A stretch of 47,564 nucleotides of DNA from an uncultured Planctomycetia bacterium (lineage in GTDB: Bacteria > Planctomycetota > Phycisphaerae > FEN-1346 > JAACEH01): assembly GCA_903929765.1 (NCBI GenBank), contig CAIYVX010000114.1, positions 1-47,564 of the forward strand. The letters are read 5' to 3'. The notes under the pieces are model-generated. The model searched no databases and was not told the DNA's origin. It worked only from the letters and a program-made list of their open reading frames with translations. The position numbers were made by a program, and so were the translations under genes. Of the stretch, positions 8,604 through 19,511 are shown piece by piece (position 1 is the first letter of the stretch; the number at the start of each line of letters is the position of its first letter).

Positions 8604-9098
8604 ATGCAATGCGAACGGTGCAAAAATAATGTCGCGACGGTCCACCTGACCGAGATCGTCAAGAGCCAGAAGACCGAAAAGCACCTGTGCGAACAGTGTG
8701 CCAAGGAGGAAGGCTACACCATCAAGACGCACGTCAGCCTCCAGGACCTGCTCACGGCCTTCATCTCCGCCCACGACGACGCCGAGGAAATGGCCGGGGT
8801 GAAATGTCCCGATTGCGGGATGACCTACGTCGATTTCCGCTCTGAAGGGCGCCTCGGTTGCCCGAACGATTACGAAGTGTTCCGCGAGGCCCTGGACCCG
8901 CTGCTGGAAAAAATCCACGGCAAGGTCGAGCACTCCGGCAAGCTGCCCTCGCGGGCGGGCGAAAGCCAGCGCAAGCAGCGCGACCTGATGGCCCTGCGCC
9001 GCCAGCTCCGCGACGCCGTGGACAAAGAAGATTACGAGGCCGCCGCGCGGCTCCGCGACGAGATCAAAACCATGGAGAACATCGATGGATCTGCATGA
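8604..9098 (+). CDS. mcsA: McsA-like zinc-binding activator of protein arginine kinase
   Basis: McsA binds zinc and activates the arginine kinase McsB. This 164-aa protein has paired cysteines at 3/6 and 29/32, a second set at 68/71 with C86, and a C-terminal UVR motif (about 127-157, LRRQLRDAVDKEDYEAAARL) like that of UvrB/UvrC. The ATG at 8604, which gives the MQCERC beginning shared by the family, is preferred to an upstream in-frame ATG at 8538; GGAG lies 11 bases before it. It overlaps mcsB by 14 bases, which supports translational coupling. ctsR and clpC, the usual neighbours in Firmicutes, are not present. Confidence 0.88.
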   Translation: MQCERCKNNVATVHLTEIVKSQKTEKHLCEQCAKEEGYTIKTHVSLQDLLTAFISAHDDAEEMAGVKCPDCGMTYVDFRSEGRLGCPNDYEVFREALDPLLEKIHGKVEHSGKLPSRAGESQRKQRDLMALRRQLRDAVDKEDYEAAARLRDEIKTMENIDGSA

Positions 9099-10146
9099 AC
9101 TGGTCAACTCGCCCGGTCAGTGGCTCTGCGGCGACGGGCCGGAGTCGGGGATCGTCATTTCCACCCGCATCCGCCTGGCCCGCAACATCGCCGGCTATCC
9201 GTTCCTCAAGCGCATGACGGGCGACCAGCGCGTCGACCTCCAGGCCCGCGTCCGCAAGGCCGTCGACGAGAGCGCCGCCCTCAAGTCCATCGCCTGTCTC
9301 AACCTCGAAACCGCCAGCCACATGGACCGCCAGTTCCTGGTCGAGCGCCACCTCATCAGCCGCGAACTCGCCGCCGGCGAAGGCTCGCGCGCGGTCGTCT
9401 TCAGCCGCTCGGAGGCCGAAAGCATCATGGTCAACGAGGAAGACCACCTCCGCATGCAGGTCCTCCGCTCCGGTCTCCAGCTTCTGCCCGCCTGGCAGCA
9501 GGCCAGCCTCCTCGACGACCAACTTGAACCGCGCCTCGACTTCGCCTACTCGAGCCGCCTGGGTTTCCTGACCGCCTGTCCGACCAACGTCGGAACCGGC
9601 CTGCGGGCCTCGGTCATGATGCACCTGCCGGCCCTGGTCATCACCCGCCAGATCGAAAAAGTTTTCCAGGCCATCGGCCGCATGCGTCTGGCCGTCCGCG
9701 GCCTTTACGGCGAGGGCACCCAGGCCTCCGGCGACTTCTACCAGATCTCCAACCAAGTCACCCTCGGCAAGACCGAAGACGAAATTCTCGAAACCCTTAC
9801 CCTGACCATTCCGCGCATCATCGACTACGAACGCAAGGCTCGCGAGACTCTGGCCCGCGAAAGCGAAGTCTTCCTCGAAGACCGCATCTGGCGGGCTTTG
9901 GGCATCCTGCGCCACGCCCGGCAGATTTCCTCCGAGGAGACCATGGCCCTCTTGAGCGCCGTCCGCATGGGCGTCAACGTCGGCCGTATTCGCGGCCTCG
10001 ACGTCGCCACGGTCAACCACCTCTTCATCGGCTCGCAGCCCGGCCACCTCCAGATCCGCCACGGCCGCGAACTTTCCCAGGCCGACCGCGACGCCGCCCG
10101 CGCCGACTTCATCCGCCAGACGCTCCAGGCCGCGCCGCTCAACTGA
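9085..10146 (+). CDS. mcsB: Protein-arginine kinase McsB
   Basis: McsB phosphorylates arginine side chains and so marks proteins for ClpC-ClpP breakdown. It belongs to the phosphagen kinase fold. STRIRLARN (26-34) and NEEDHLRMQ (117-125) are nucleotide and substrate-loop motifs, and CPTNVGTGLRASV (165-177) holds the conserved cysteine. The length of 353 aa is normal. GGAG lies seven bases before the ATG, inside the end of mcsA. The C-terminal part (RMGVNVGRIRGLDVATVNHL) is intact, so the kinase should be active. Its protease partners must be encoded elsewhere. Confidence 0.93.
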   Translation: MDLHELVNSPGQWLCGDGPESGIVISTRIRLARNIAGYPFLKRMTGDQRVDLQARVRKAVDESAALKSIACLNLETASHMDRQFLVERHLISRELAAGEGSRAVVFSRSEAESIMVNEEDHLRMQVLRSGLQLLPAWQQASLLDDQLEPRLDFAYSSRLGFLTACPTNVGTGLRASVMMHLPALVITRQIEKVFQAIGRMRLAVRGLYGEGTQASGDFYQISNQVTLGKTEDEILETLTLTIPRIIDYERKARETLARESEVFLEDRIWRALGILRHARQISSEETMALLSAVRMGVNVGRIRGLDVATVNHLFIGSQPGHLQIRHGRELSQADRDAARADFIRQTLQAAPLN

Positions 10147-10299
10147 TTGCCGTTGTTTTGTTGTTTTGCCCCGCAAGGGGCGTCAGGAATGTAGCCGGGA
10201 GTGAAACCACCGGGTGGCCTCAAACCCGCTCGCTCGCTTCCGTACCTTGGGGAGGCGTTCTGGCTTTTATGCCAAGCCACGTTACGCCCCGCTATCGCC
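10147..10299. other. Gap between converging genes, possible dispersed repeat
   Basis: The gap between mcsB and the convergent kinase gene holds GCCCCGCAAGGGGC (a short stem) followed by AGGAATGTAGCCGGGAGTG. It looks like another dispersed repeat unit, but there is no second copy in this window to prove it. No gene is seen. Confidence 0.35.
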
Positions 10300-11283
10300 T
10301 CAATGCCAGTCCGGTTTTTCACCTTCCGTGCTGCACATGGTGTCTAAAAGCCTGGCCCAGTCGTTGGCCTTGAGTATCTGGGCCAGCGCAAGGGGCCGCG
10401 TTTCCCAGGTCATCATGAACACCCGGAGGGCGACGATCGAGGGCTCTCTCCCATAGCCCTCGAACAGTGGTTCCCACCAGCCACTCGAAGTCGGAAACCG
10501 TTCGGTCATCTCGCAGAAGAACTTGTAGAAATCCGTTTCAGGGCAGCCGGCCGAGGCCACTTCCATGTCCACCACCCCGGAAACCGCCCAGCCGGTGTCG
10601 GCGCGGTACAGGAAGAACTGGTGGGCATGGCAGTCGCCATGGATAAACCGCGGCGGTTCAAAGGCTGACTCCACTTCGGCCTTGTTTTGGCTGGCAAAAC
10701 CCCGTACCTCTTCGGCCAGTTGAGCGCCACACCGTGTGGCTTGGATTTGCCAACGCTGTTGGGCATCCTTCCAGAACCGCTCGAAGGTCCAGATGTTATG
10801 CTGCCAGCCATCGGGGTCAGGCGGCGACTGCGGCCCTTCATCGCGCATGATATACCCCGGAAAACGAAACCTGATTGCGTGCATTCGGCGCAAGTATAGG
10901 CCAACTGCATGGAGAAGGTTATGAAAGTCCGCACGGTCGACCTTGGCCAACTGGTCCGGAAGGGCGCCGCCTCGCAGGGCCTCGGTGAGGATGAATGGAC
11001 GGCCCAGTGGGTTGGCGCAGGTCATATCGGCCTCCACCACCCGAGGGGTGCTCAGGCCGTGTGCTGCCATGACTCGCCAAGCGCAGGCCTCGTGCGCCAC
11101 GCAGCCGCCGGTCTGAGCCGGATCCGAAGAATACCAGTCCTTAGAGTAGGTCTTGAGGAAGAAGGTGTTTTCGCCGGTTTGGATGCGGTAGACGTGATTA
11201 TGCGTTTTGATCAGGCTAGCCGTTACGGCGCCTTGCAGGCCGACCGCCCGTACCGTCTCCACTATGTCATGTTCTGTAAGCAT
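10300..11283 (-). CDS. Aminoglycoside-phosphotransferase-fold kinase (APH family)
   Basis: A 327-aa kinase-fold protein. FFLKTYSKDW holds the ATP-binding lysine; FIHGDCHAHQFFL is the catalytic loop and VVDMEVASAGCPETDF the metal-binding loop. In the catalytic loop the usual asparagine (HGDxxxxN) is replaced by glutamine, which could lower or alter activity. Substrates of such proteins vary (sugars, choline, homoserine, antibiotics) and cannot be told from sequence. No strong Shine-Dalgarno is seen before the ATG at 11283. Base composition is a little less GC-rich than in flanking genes, and the tryptophan-rich middle (DGWQHNIWTFERFWKDAQQRW) is distinctive. It stands alone between mcsB (convergent) and the LptD-like gene (same strand). 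Confidence 0.8.
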   Translation of the reverse strand: MLTEHDIVETVRAVGLQGAVTASLIKTHNHVYRIQTGENTFFLKTYSKDWYSSDPAQTGGCVAHEACAWRVMAAHGLSTPRVVEADMTCANPLGRPFILTEALRGGALPDQLAKVDRADFHNLLHAVGLYLRRMHAIRFRFPGYIMRDEGPQSPPDPDGWQHNIWTFERFWKDAQQRWQIQATRCGAQLAEEVRGFASQNKAEVESAFEPPRFIHGDCHAHQFFLYRADTGWAVSGVVDMEVASAGCPETDFYKFFCEMTERFPTSSGWWEPLFEGYGREPSIVALRVFMMTWETRPLALAQILKANDWARLLDTMCSTEGEKPDWH

Positions 11284-11394
11284 TAGTCGTTGCCGCTGCG
11301 ACTTTGATTCCGCATAGTGGTTGGGCCGAATTTTCTTTTCTTGTTTCTTCTTCGCCGTTACTCTCTTCTGACCGCTGTCCCTTACCCACGGCCG

Positions 11395-14259
11395 TTAATT
11401 TCCGATCTTGATTTCCGGCGCTCCGACCGGCTGGAATTGCAGGAAGAGCATCTTCTGCTTCTCCTGCGGATCCAACTGGAACGACATGGTCATGTCCCAG
11501 GTGTCCAGCCGCCGGGTTAAGTCAAACTGCGTCCCCCGGCTCGCCCCCGACTGTTTGAATTCGTACTGCTGGAAAATGTGGAATTTCCATTTATCATTAA
11601 TCACATAATCGCAGCCGATGGTCCCCTGCGACGAATTCGCATTCTTGACGTACTGCGTGCCAATGTAATAGCTGAACCGCGGCGACCGCACCACCGCCAG
11701 CCCTAAGTTCGCCAGGTGAATGGTTCCGCCGTCCACGTAATTCACGTCGCCCACCACCGACGTGGTGTCGTCCAACTGCATCTTGCCGTTGGCCTGCACG
11801 TTGTTGCGGACCCGATCGTCAAACGGCGACACGCGCGACGTCGGATTGTCGCCGTACCAGGTCATGATCAGGTCGAAGATGATCCAGTCCACCGTCCGCT
11901 GCTGGGGCCCGCGCTTGGTCTGCCACCTTTGCCGCCAGTCAAGCTGATAGACATCCGTCGAATCCACCCCGTCGACCAGTTTCGTTTCATTCGACCCCGG
12001 CTCGTCGAACGGATAGAGCCGCGCGCTCTGCACGTTCGTGTTCGCTTCCAACATGTTCACGCTGAAGGTGTTGATGTGTCGCAACCGGTCCAGACCCCAG
12101 AAGTCGCTATGCACGTCGTTATAAACCTTGCTCAGGTAAGTGCTGGCCTGAACGCCGCCCGCGTCATACGTCCGGCCCGCCGTACCCGGTTGACGCAACT
12201 GATCTCCAAAATAGCTCAGCCGGCCCTGGGCGTACGGCACCACCTTGGCCGGCCCGACTTGCAGCGGATAATCCAACTCGTGACTCGTGTCCCCGATGGT
12301 CGTCGTCGGGCTCGCCGGCGCTGCCGAAGGCTGATCTCCCGCCGGCAGTTTGCTCGGAGCCGTCGGATTGTATTTCGCCTCCTCGAACACGTTCGCCGAA
12401 AAATAGGTCAGCCGGTCGCCCCACAGCGCATCGCCCACCCGGTGATACTCCAGCCGCGGATATGTGTCCGTCTCCGTCTGGAAGTCGTTCACCCGACCCT
12501 TGACCAGCCCGGTGAGCGCCTCGCTGTCCTCCTGCCGCTTGACCGCCAGCAGCGTCTCCTGATCCTTGCCCTCTCTCTGTTCCCGCTCATAGAACTGCCG
12601 CAGGAAGTTCGGATCGCTCAGATACGACACTTCGGCCGTCACCTGCCAGTATTCGTCCAGAATCTGCCGGTGCCGCCAGAGCACTCGACCGCGATCCGGT
12701 TGGGTCGTGTAATAGGTTCCGCCGATCTGGTCTTTCCCCTTGTCATGGAGATAGCTGTCCATGAACTCGCCGTAAAAATTTTCGCGTTCGTACTTGCCCC
12801 GGGCCGAAATGTACGGCCCGCGCCGACTGTAATAGTTCAGGTCCAGGAAGGCCCGGCGGAACCCCTTCGGCGCCGTCATCCCCAGCAACTTCCACAGATA
12901 CCACTCCGTCTCGACGCTGGTGCCCTGGTCCGTCCGGTTTCCGGCTTTGATGTTCCGCAGCGCCGTCTCGCTATCCTCCACGTCGCCGCCCAACTTCGGC
13001 CAGTACCACATCGGCACGCCCAGCACCGAACCCACCACGTTGTCCGCCTCGAACCGCTCCCGGATCACATTCTTACCATCCGGCCCCGGCTCCGTCAGGT
13101 CGATGACCTTGAACTCCGTCCCAGAAATCGCCGTGTGCGGCCGGCCCATTTCGCTCGTCGTATAGGCCGCGTTCTCCGCCTCAAACTGTCCCTCGGCCAG
13201 TTGCCGCACCCGCTCCGCGTAATAATACAGCGAAACGTTCCGCTCCACGCCGGTACTCGTCCGCTCCGCGTAGCTGAAACTCCGGATCGACGCATCCACG
13301 ATCAACGCCTGGCTCCGGTCGAAGTCGTAATAGACCTTCGTCGCCCGGACCGTCCGGTACCCCTGGTTAATGACAACGTTTCCTTCCAGGTAGGCCGTCG
13401 GCGCCGACCCGTAAGCCTGCTTCGCCGCCCCCTCGTTCGTCCAGATCACCACGCTCTCAGCCTGCATCTCCATATCGCCCTGAGTCAGCAGCACGCCGCC
13501 CGTCCAGATGCTGATCCGCTTGTCGCCCGCCACCTTCGACTCGAACTTCCACTCCCGAATGTCCCGGAGCGGCTCGACCGTGATCTCCCCGCCCTTGCGT
13601 CCCGTCTTCGATTTCGCCCGGCCCCGGCCCTCGGCCGCGCCCGTCTTCATCCCCGGAACCGCCGCCGTCGCCGAACTCGCCGCCGTGGTTGAACCGGCAC
13701 CAGACGGAACCTCCGCAGTATTCGTCTCGGCCGCCTTCGCCGCCGCGACCGCTTCTTTTTCTTCCGCCTCGCTCCGAACTTTCTTCCCCCGCAGATACAG
13801 CGGCTGCCCCGCCGCCGTCTTCTCGATGTTCCCCGCCGCCGGACGCTCGAGGTCGCCCGTCGTCTGCAAGGTCAGATAAACCGAATCCATCTCCAGCGGC
13901 TTCACGATTCCCGGCCCCGTGATCTCCACCTTCCCCTCGGCATAGACGCCCAGCGTCTTCCGCCCGTCCGGCCCGATCGCCCCCTCGTCCAGCCAGACCA
14001 CTCCGTCCTGCGCCCGCAGCGTCCAGCCCCCCTGCTCCACCCTGAACCCGTCGATCATCAGGAAGATGTGCAACTTCACATTGTCTTCGTCGTACCAATG
14101 CTCGATGACGTGACTGGCCAGCTTGATCGTCGCCTTCGTGTCCGTGGGAACAATAGCCTTGGAGGTTTGCGCCGAGGCCGCCGCCGACAGCGCCGCCCAA
14201 ACGGCCAGCGCCGCCAGTCCCGCCACTACGGTTCGCAGATAATGAGAAGTTTCGGGCAT
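11395..14259 (-). CDS. LptD/OstA-like outer-membrane LPS-assembly protein
   Basis: LptD inserts lipopolysaccharide into the outer leaflet of the outer membrane. This 954-aa protein begins with a signal peptide (hydrophobic residues 8-28, cut near ASA-QT), then OstA/LptA-like beta-taco segments at roughly 40-150 and 235-345 separated by a low-complexity Ala/Lys/Glu-rich linker, and ends with about 500 residues rich in aromatic, alternating beta strands (for example RGPYISARGKYERENFYGEF and KWKFHIFQQYEFKQSG) as in a beta-barrel. With lpxB at 41 kb it suggests a lipid A-bearing envelope. There is no clear Shine-Dalgarno before the ATG, since the region upstream is a repeat; the true start might be an in-frame GTG a few codons later. 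Confidence 0.78.
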   Translation of the reverse strand: MPETSHYLRTVVAGLAALAVWAALSAAASAQTSKAIVPTDTKATIKLASHVIEHWYDEDNVKLHIFLMIDGFRVEQGGWTLRAQDGVVWLDEGAIGPDGRKTLGVYAEGKVEITGPGIVKPLEMDSVYLTLQTTGDLERPAAGNIEKTAAGQPLYLRGKKVRSEAEEKEAVAAAKAAETNTAEVPSGAGSTTAASSATAAVPGMKTGAAEGRGRAKSKTGRKGGEITVEPLRDIREWKFESKVAGDKRISIWTGGVLLTQGDMEMQAESVVIWTNEGAAKQAYGSAPTAYLEGNVVINQGYRTVRATKVYYDFDRSQALIVDASIRSFSYAERTSTGVERNVSLYYYAERVRQLAEGQFEAENAAYTTSEMGRPHTAISGTEFKVIDLTEPGPDGKNVIRERFEADNVVGSVLGVPMWYWPKLGGDVEDSETALRNIKAGNRTDQGTSVETEWYLWKLLGMTAPKGFRRAFLDLNYYSRRGPYISARGKYERENFYGEFMDSYLHDKGKDQIGGTYYTTQPDRGRVLWRHRQILDEYWQVTAEVSYLSDPNFLRQFYEREQREGKDQETLLAVKRQEDSEALTGLVKGRVNDFQTETDTYPRLEYHRVGDALWGDRLTYFSANVFEEAKYNPTAPSKLPAGDQPSAAPASPTTTIGDTSHELDYPLQVGPAKVVPYAQGRLSYFGDQLRQPGTAGRTYDAGGVQASTYLSKVYNDVHSDFWGLDRLRHINTFSVNMLEANTNVQSARLYPFDEPGSNETKLVDGVDSTDVYQLDWRQRWQTKRGPQQRTVDWIIFDLIMTWYGDNPTSRVSPFDDRVRNNVQANGKMQLDDTTSVVGDVNYVDGGTIHLANLGLAVVRSPRFSYYIGTQYVKNANSSQGTIGCDYVINDKWKFHIFQQYEFKQSGASRGTQFDLTRRLDTWDMTMSFQLDPQEKQKMLFLQFQPVGAPEIKIGN

Positions 14260-14280
14260 AGAGACGGTCGCCGCTGCTTT

Positions 14281-14330
14281 TTCACCCCTCTCCCTGGGGA
14301 GAGGGTGGCCCTTCAGGGCCGGGTGAGGGG
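14281..14330. repeat. HPSPL-type repeat (CACCCCTCTCCC...GGGCCGGGTGAGGGG)
   Basis: A CTCTCCC/GGGAGAG stem and a GGCCCTTCAGGGCC stem are followed by GGGTGAGGGG. The same unit is present at 2020, 16595, 40692, 45739, 46459 and 46568, four of these inside reading frames. Confidence 0.8.
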
Positions 14331-14470
14331 TTTACGCTCTGTGCGCCCAAAGACTGGTGTAACTGCCATTAAATCCCACGCAGTATAGAATTCCCGCGCC
14401 GACAGTGTCAACAGAAAACGATCCGCCCCAACCACTCTCCTGAAGGTTACCGTTTCTGCTGCCGCTGTTG

Positions 14471-14520
14471 TTGCTGCGCCTGAGGCCTGAAGCCTGAAGC
14501 CTGCCTTCTGCCTGCCTTCT
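14471..14520. repeat. CTGAAGCCTGAAGCCTG low-complexity repeat
   Basis: Units of about seven bases (TGAAGCC, TGAGGCC) follow GCTGCGCC. Related tracts at 16699, 25697, 27481 and 44019 also follow a T-rich lead-in and lie upstream of genes. Confidence 0.65.
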
Positions 14521-14578
14521 TGACTTACCCCGATAATCTGGTACTTTACCGCCTCGAAATACCGACGGAGGCGTTCAC

Positions 14579-16505
<1,927 letters not shown>

Positions 16506-16511
16506 GTTTTT

Positions 16512-16661
16512 CCAGTAGCACGGGCATCTTGCCCGTGAGTCCCACGGGCGTCCCGCCCGTGGTTGTTGTTTCTGATGTTTTGGTAGTTGCTTTTACACCC
16601 CTCCCCCTAGAGGGGGAGGGTGGCCCTTCAGGGCCGGGTGAGGGTACACCTGTTTCGCCCA
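16512..16661. repeat. Second copy of the twin-hairpin composite repeat
   Basis: CACGGGC/GCCCGTG and CCACGGGC/GCCCGTGG hairpins, then the HPSPL-type unit (16595-16645) and the tail CACCTGTTTCGCCC, in the same order as at 1945-2086. Compared with that copy the loops ATCTT and GTCCC are swapped and one stem differs with pairing kept. A low-complexity GCCTTAAGCC tract follows at 16699-16730. The gap 16506-16755 holds no gene. Confidence 0.85.
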
Positions 16662-16755
16662 AATCGCCTGTGGCGGCCGTTTTTGTTTTGCCGTTCCTTT
16701 AGCCTTAAGCCTTAGGTCTTAAGCCTTTTTTCTTCTTCGTAAAGGACTCTGCCTT

Positions 16756-18063
16756 ATGGCCGTCATTCTTCCGTTTCGCGCCCTGCGCTACAGCACGCAC
16801 CAGGCTCTCGATCTGTCCCTGGTCACCGCCCCGCCCTACGACTGCATCGACCCCGAAATGCAGCAGATCCTTTACGACACCCATCCCCACAACATCGTCC
16901 GCCTCATCCTCGGCCTCGAAAACTCCACCGACACCCCGACCGACAACCGTTACACCCGCGCCGCCAAGTGCCTCCGCGAATGGCTCTCCGCCGGCGTCCT
17001 GACCCGCGAAAAACGCCCCGCCCTCTACCTCTACGAACAGGAATTTACCGTCGCCGGCCGCACCCTCGTCCGCCGCGGCTTCATCGCCCGCGTCGCCCTC
17101 GAAGAGTTTGGCAAAGGCTCGATCTTTCCCCACGAGCAGACCTTCTCCGGCCCCAAGGAAGACCGCCTCAAACTCCTCCAGGCCACCCACGTCAATCTCT
17201 CGCAGGTTCTCGCTCTCTACCCCGACGAACGCAACGAAATCATGTCCATCTTCGACCGACTGCCGCTCGTCTCACCCGATCTCCAGGTCGTCGACTACGC
17301 CGGCGTCATCAACCGCGTCTGGATCGTCACCGACGAATCCGCCGCCTCCGAAGTCGCCGCCCTCATGCACCGTCGCCCGCTCTTCATCGCCGACGGCCAC
17401 CACCGTTACACCACCGCCCTCAACTATCGCAAATGCCTGATCGACAAGGGCGAAACCGTCGGCGAGCACCATCCCGCCAACTACACCTCGATCATGTGCG
17501 TCTCGATGAGCGACCCCGGACTGGTCATCCTGCCCACGCACCGCATCCTCGAAAATCTCCCGCCGCTCTCCGCCGACCGCATGCACGAAATCCTCAAAGA
17601 CCACTTCGTCTGGCACAAGTTCACCGGGGCCGAAGCCACCAGCGGCCGCATGGAAGACCACCTCGCCAAGTGCCGCGGCATCTGTTTCGGCGTCTACCTG
17701 CGCGGCGACCAGGCCGCCTACACCGCCTCGCTCAAAGACCAGACCGCCATGGACCGCCTGGCCCCCGACCGCAGCCCCGCCTGGCGCCACCTCGACGTCG
17801 CCGTCCTGCACCGCCTGATCCTCGAACGCCTCCTACCCGACGCCCTCGGCGGTCTGAAGGATTTGCGCCTCCGTTACGTCCATCTCGGCAGCGAAGCCTT
17901 CGACGCCGTCCACGAATCCGGCTCGAGCGCCGCCTTCCTCCTCCGCCCCACGCGCATGGACCAGGTCCAGTCCATCGCCGGCACCGGCGAACTCATGCCC
18001 CACAAGTCCACCTTCTTCTACCCCAAGCTCATCTCCGGCCTGACCATGAATCCGCTGGATTGA
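16756..18063 (+). CDS. DUF1015 family protein (435 aa)
   Basis: DUF1015 proteins are widespread, soluble and of unknown biochemical function. The family marks are here: APPYDCID at 25-32, HEQTFSGPKEDR at 126-137, and IADGHHRYTTALNY at 211-224. The length is normal for the family. The ATG follows a T-rich stretch with no clear Shine-Dalgarno (TAAAGGACTCTGCCTT contains AAAGGA at suitable distance, about ten bases). It follows ahcY on the same strand but with 250 bases of repeats between, so cotranscription is uncertain. Confidence 0.88.
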   Translation: MAVILPFRALRYSTHQALDLSLVTAPPYDCIDPEMQQILYDTHPHNIVRLILGLENSTDTPTDNRYTRAAKCLREWLSAGVLTREKRPALYLYEQEFTVAGRTLVRRGFIARVALEEFGKGSIFPHEQTFSGPKEDRLKLLQATHVNLSQVLALYPDERNEIMSIFDRLPLVSPDLQVVDYAGVINRVWIVTDESAASEVAALMHRRPLFIADGHHRYTTALNYRKCLIDKGETVGEHHPANYTSIMCVSMSDPGLVILPTHRILENLPPLSADRMHEILKDHFVWHKFTGAEATSGRMEDHLAKCRGICFGVYLRGDQAAYTASLKDQTAMDRLAPDRSPAWRHLDVAVLHRLILERLLPDALGGLKDLRLRYVHLGSEAFDAVHESGSSAAFLLRPTRMDQVQSIAGTGELMPHKSTFFYPKLISGLTMNPLD

Positions 18064-18618
18064 GTGGAGATAAGTTTGGTGCCGACGGAATTTGGGAACA
18101 AAGGACAGGAAAATGCTTGAAGGACAAAACCAATTACCAACCGGTATCGCGGACTGGAATATAGTAGAAATCAGGAAAAGGCGGGCCCGCTACCTAGCAC
18201 TCTTCATTTTAATGATCGCTTGCAATGTGATGTTGGTGATAGCCGGCAACATTCATGGCTTCTTGATCGGCAAGTCGTTATTAATCCCAATAAGCCTTGT
18301 GGTCGGAATCTTATTCCTGATTATTTTTGATTCCGTGGCCAAACAAGTTCTCGGTTACTCGACAGGAATGCTTATCTTTATCTCATTTATTATACTTTTT
18401 ATTCCATTCGCATCGTTGATTACAATTGCCATCGTTGACAACAAAATCTATGCCGCCATTAAAGGAAGGCAAGACAACATAGGCATGGCCAAAAGACAAT
18501 TGTGTTCGCTCGCTATTTTTTCAATACTCTTGTTTATTTTACCGGTTATAGGTTTGCCTTTGGCTGCATTAGCAATCCGCCGGATATCAAAAAGTGAAGG
18601 GCAGCTCTACGGGAAAAC

Positions 18619-18624
18619 CCTAGC
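18619..18624. repeat. Target-site duplication, left copy (CCTAGC)
   Basis: CCTAGC directly precedes the left inverted repeat and recurs at 21520-21525 just beyond the right end. Six bases fits the short duplications made by IS21-family elements. Confidence 0.85.
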
Positions 18625-18651
18625 TGTCACGGGGCGCTTCAAAACCAGCCA
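18625..18651. repeat. IS21 left terminal inverted repeat
   Basis: It matches the right end at nearly all positions, apart from one substitution and one extra T. It also codes for the last residues of the interrupted membrane protein and provides its TAA stop. Confidence 0.88.
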
Positions 18652-18692
18652 GTAACCTGAACTCCTTGTATACCTCATAAGGCCTGTCCGTT

Positions 18693-19511
18693 TCAAGCCT
18701 GATCTTTGCGGCCGGCGTCTTTTTCTGCTCGGCCGGCGCCGGTTTTGCCTTTTGGCGCCGGTGCCTCTTCGCCACGGTCGTTGCCGGCACGGTCTTTCAG
18801 CCGGTAGCTACGGCCGGTGATCGAGATGATCTCGGCGTGGTGCAGGAAGCGGTCGAGGATGGCGGTGGCCGAGGGCACGTCGCCCAGGAGTTTGCCCCAA
18901 TCTTCCAGCGGACGGTTGGAGGTCATCATGGTCGACCGCGTCTCGTAGCGCCGCAGGATAATCTCGAACAGGTACTCGCCGGATCGCTTCGGCAGTTGCT
19001 TGATGCCCATGTCGTCGATGATCAGCAGGTCGGGCTTGAGGTAGCGGGCCAGAACCTTCTCCTGGCCGTCAAAAGCCTCGTCGTGCAGGAAGTCCCGGAC
19101 CACGTCGAAGATCGAGCGATAGAGCACCACCAGGCCCATCTTGATCGCCTGGTAGCCCAGGGCCTGGGCCAGGTGGCTCTTGCCGGTGCCGGGCGGGCCG
19201 AGGAACAGGACGTCCCGGCCCTCCTGCACAAAGCGGCAGGTGGCCAGATCGTAGATCGTCTTCCTCTTGACCGAAGGGTTGAACTGCCAGTCGAAGTCTT
19301 CCAGGGTCTTCTGATCTCTGAAGGCGGCGGCTTTCACGCGTCGGGCCAGCAACCGCTCGCCGCGGACGGCCAGTTCGTCCTGGACCAGCAGTTCCAGGAA
19401 CTCCAAGTGATTGAGGTTGTGTCCGGCGGCCTCCTGGAGTCGCACGTCCAGGGTTCGGGCCAGGCCCGACAGTCGCAGCTTCTTCAGGGTACTTTGCAGT
19501 GGTTCATTCAT
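18693..19511 (-). CDS. istB: IS21-family helper ATPase IstB
   Basis: IstB is an AAA+ ATPase, related to DnaC, that assembles on target DNA and delivers it to the transposase IstA. The 272-aa protein has Walker A (FLGPPGTGKSHLA), Walker B (LLIIDDMG), TSNRPLEDWGKLLGD and the arginine-bearing segment ATAILDRFLHHAEII. The C-terminal tail is charged (PKGKTGAGRAEKDAGRKDQA) and somewhat longer than usual. The ATG at 19511 overlaps the istA stop codon by four bases. Confidence 0.95.
   Translation of the reverse strand: MNEPLQSTLKKLRLSGLARTLDVRLQEAAGHNLNHLEFLELLVQDELAVRGERLLARRVKAAAFRDQKTLEDFDWQFNPSVKRKTIYDLATCRFVQEGRDVLFLGPPGTGKSHLAQALGYQAIKMGLVVLYRSIFDVVRDFLHDEAFDGQEKVLARYLKPDLLIIDDMGIKQLPKRSGEYLFEIILRRYETRSTMMTSNRPLEDWGKLLGDVPSATAILDRFLHHAEIISITGRSYRLKDRAGNDRGEEAPAPKGKTGAGRAEKDAGRKDQA

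Larger units (their letters stand above)
14260..14578. other. Divergent intergenic region filled with repeats
   Basis: About 319 bases between the divergent LptD-like gene and trpF. It holds an HPSPL-type repeat (14281-14330) and a GAAGCCTGAAGCCTG tract (14471-14520). The part 14340-14460 should carry both promoters, but I see no clear -35/-10 pair. No gene. Confidence 0.6.
18113..18655 (+). pseudogene. Polytopic membrane protein gene, 5' part, cut by an IS21 element
   Basis: The frame codes for four or so hydrophobic segments (LALFILMIACNVMLVIAG, LLIPISLVVGILFLIIF, LIFISFIILFIPFASLITI, LAIFSILLFILPVIGLPL) followed by AIRRISKSEGQLYGKTLA, which resembles the DUF4190 pattern. AAGGA lies seven bases before the ATG at 18113. 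The native sequence ends at 18624; the last residues (VTGRFKTSQ) and the stop are supplied by the terminal repeat of the insertion. Joining 18113-18624 to 21526-21607 restores a 594-base frame (197 codons plus stop). The gene is distinctly AT-richer than its neighbours, so it may itself be acquired. The truncated product could still be made. Confidence 0.82.

Noticed and set aside
11716-13692. Plus-strand frame (658 codons) opposite the LptD-like gene
   Set aside because: Arg/His/Pro-rich translation without domains; the minus strand has a signal peptide and beta-barrel-like sequence.
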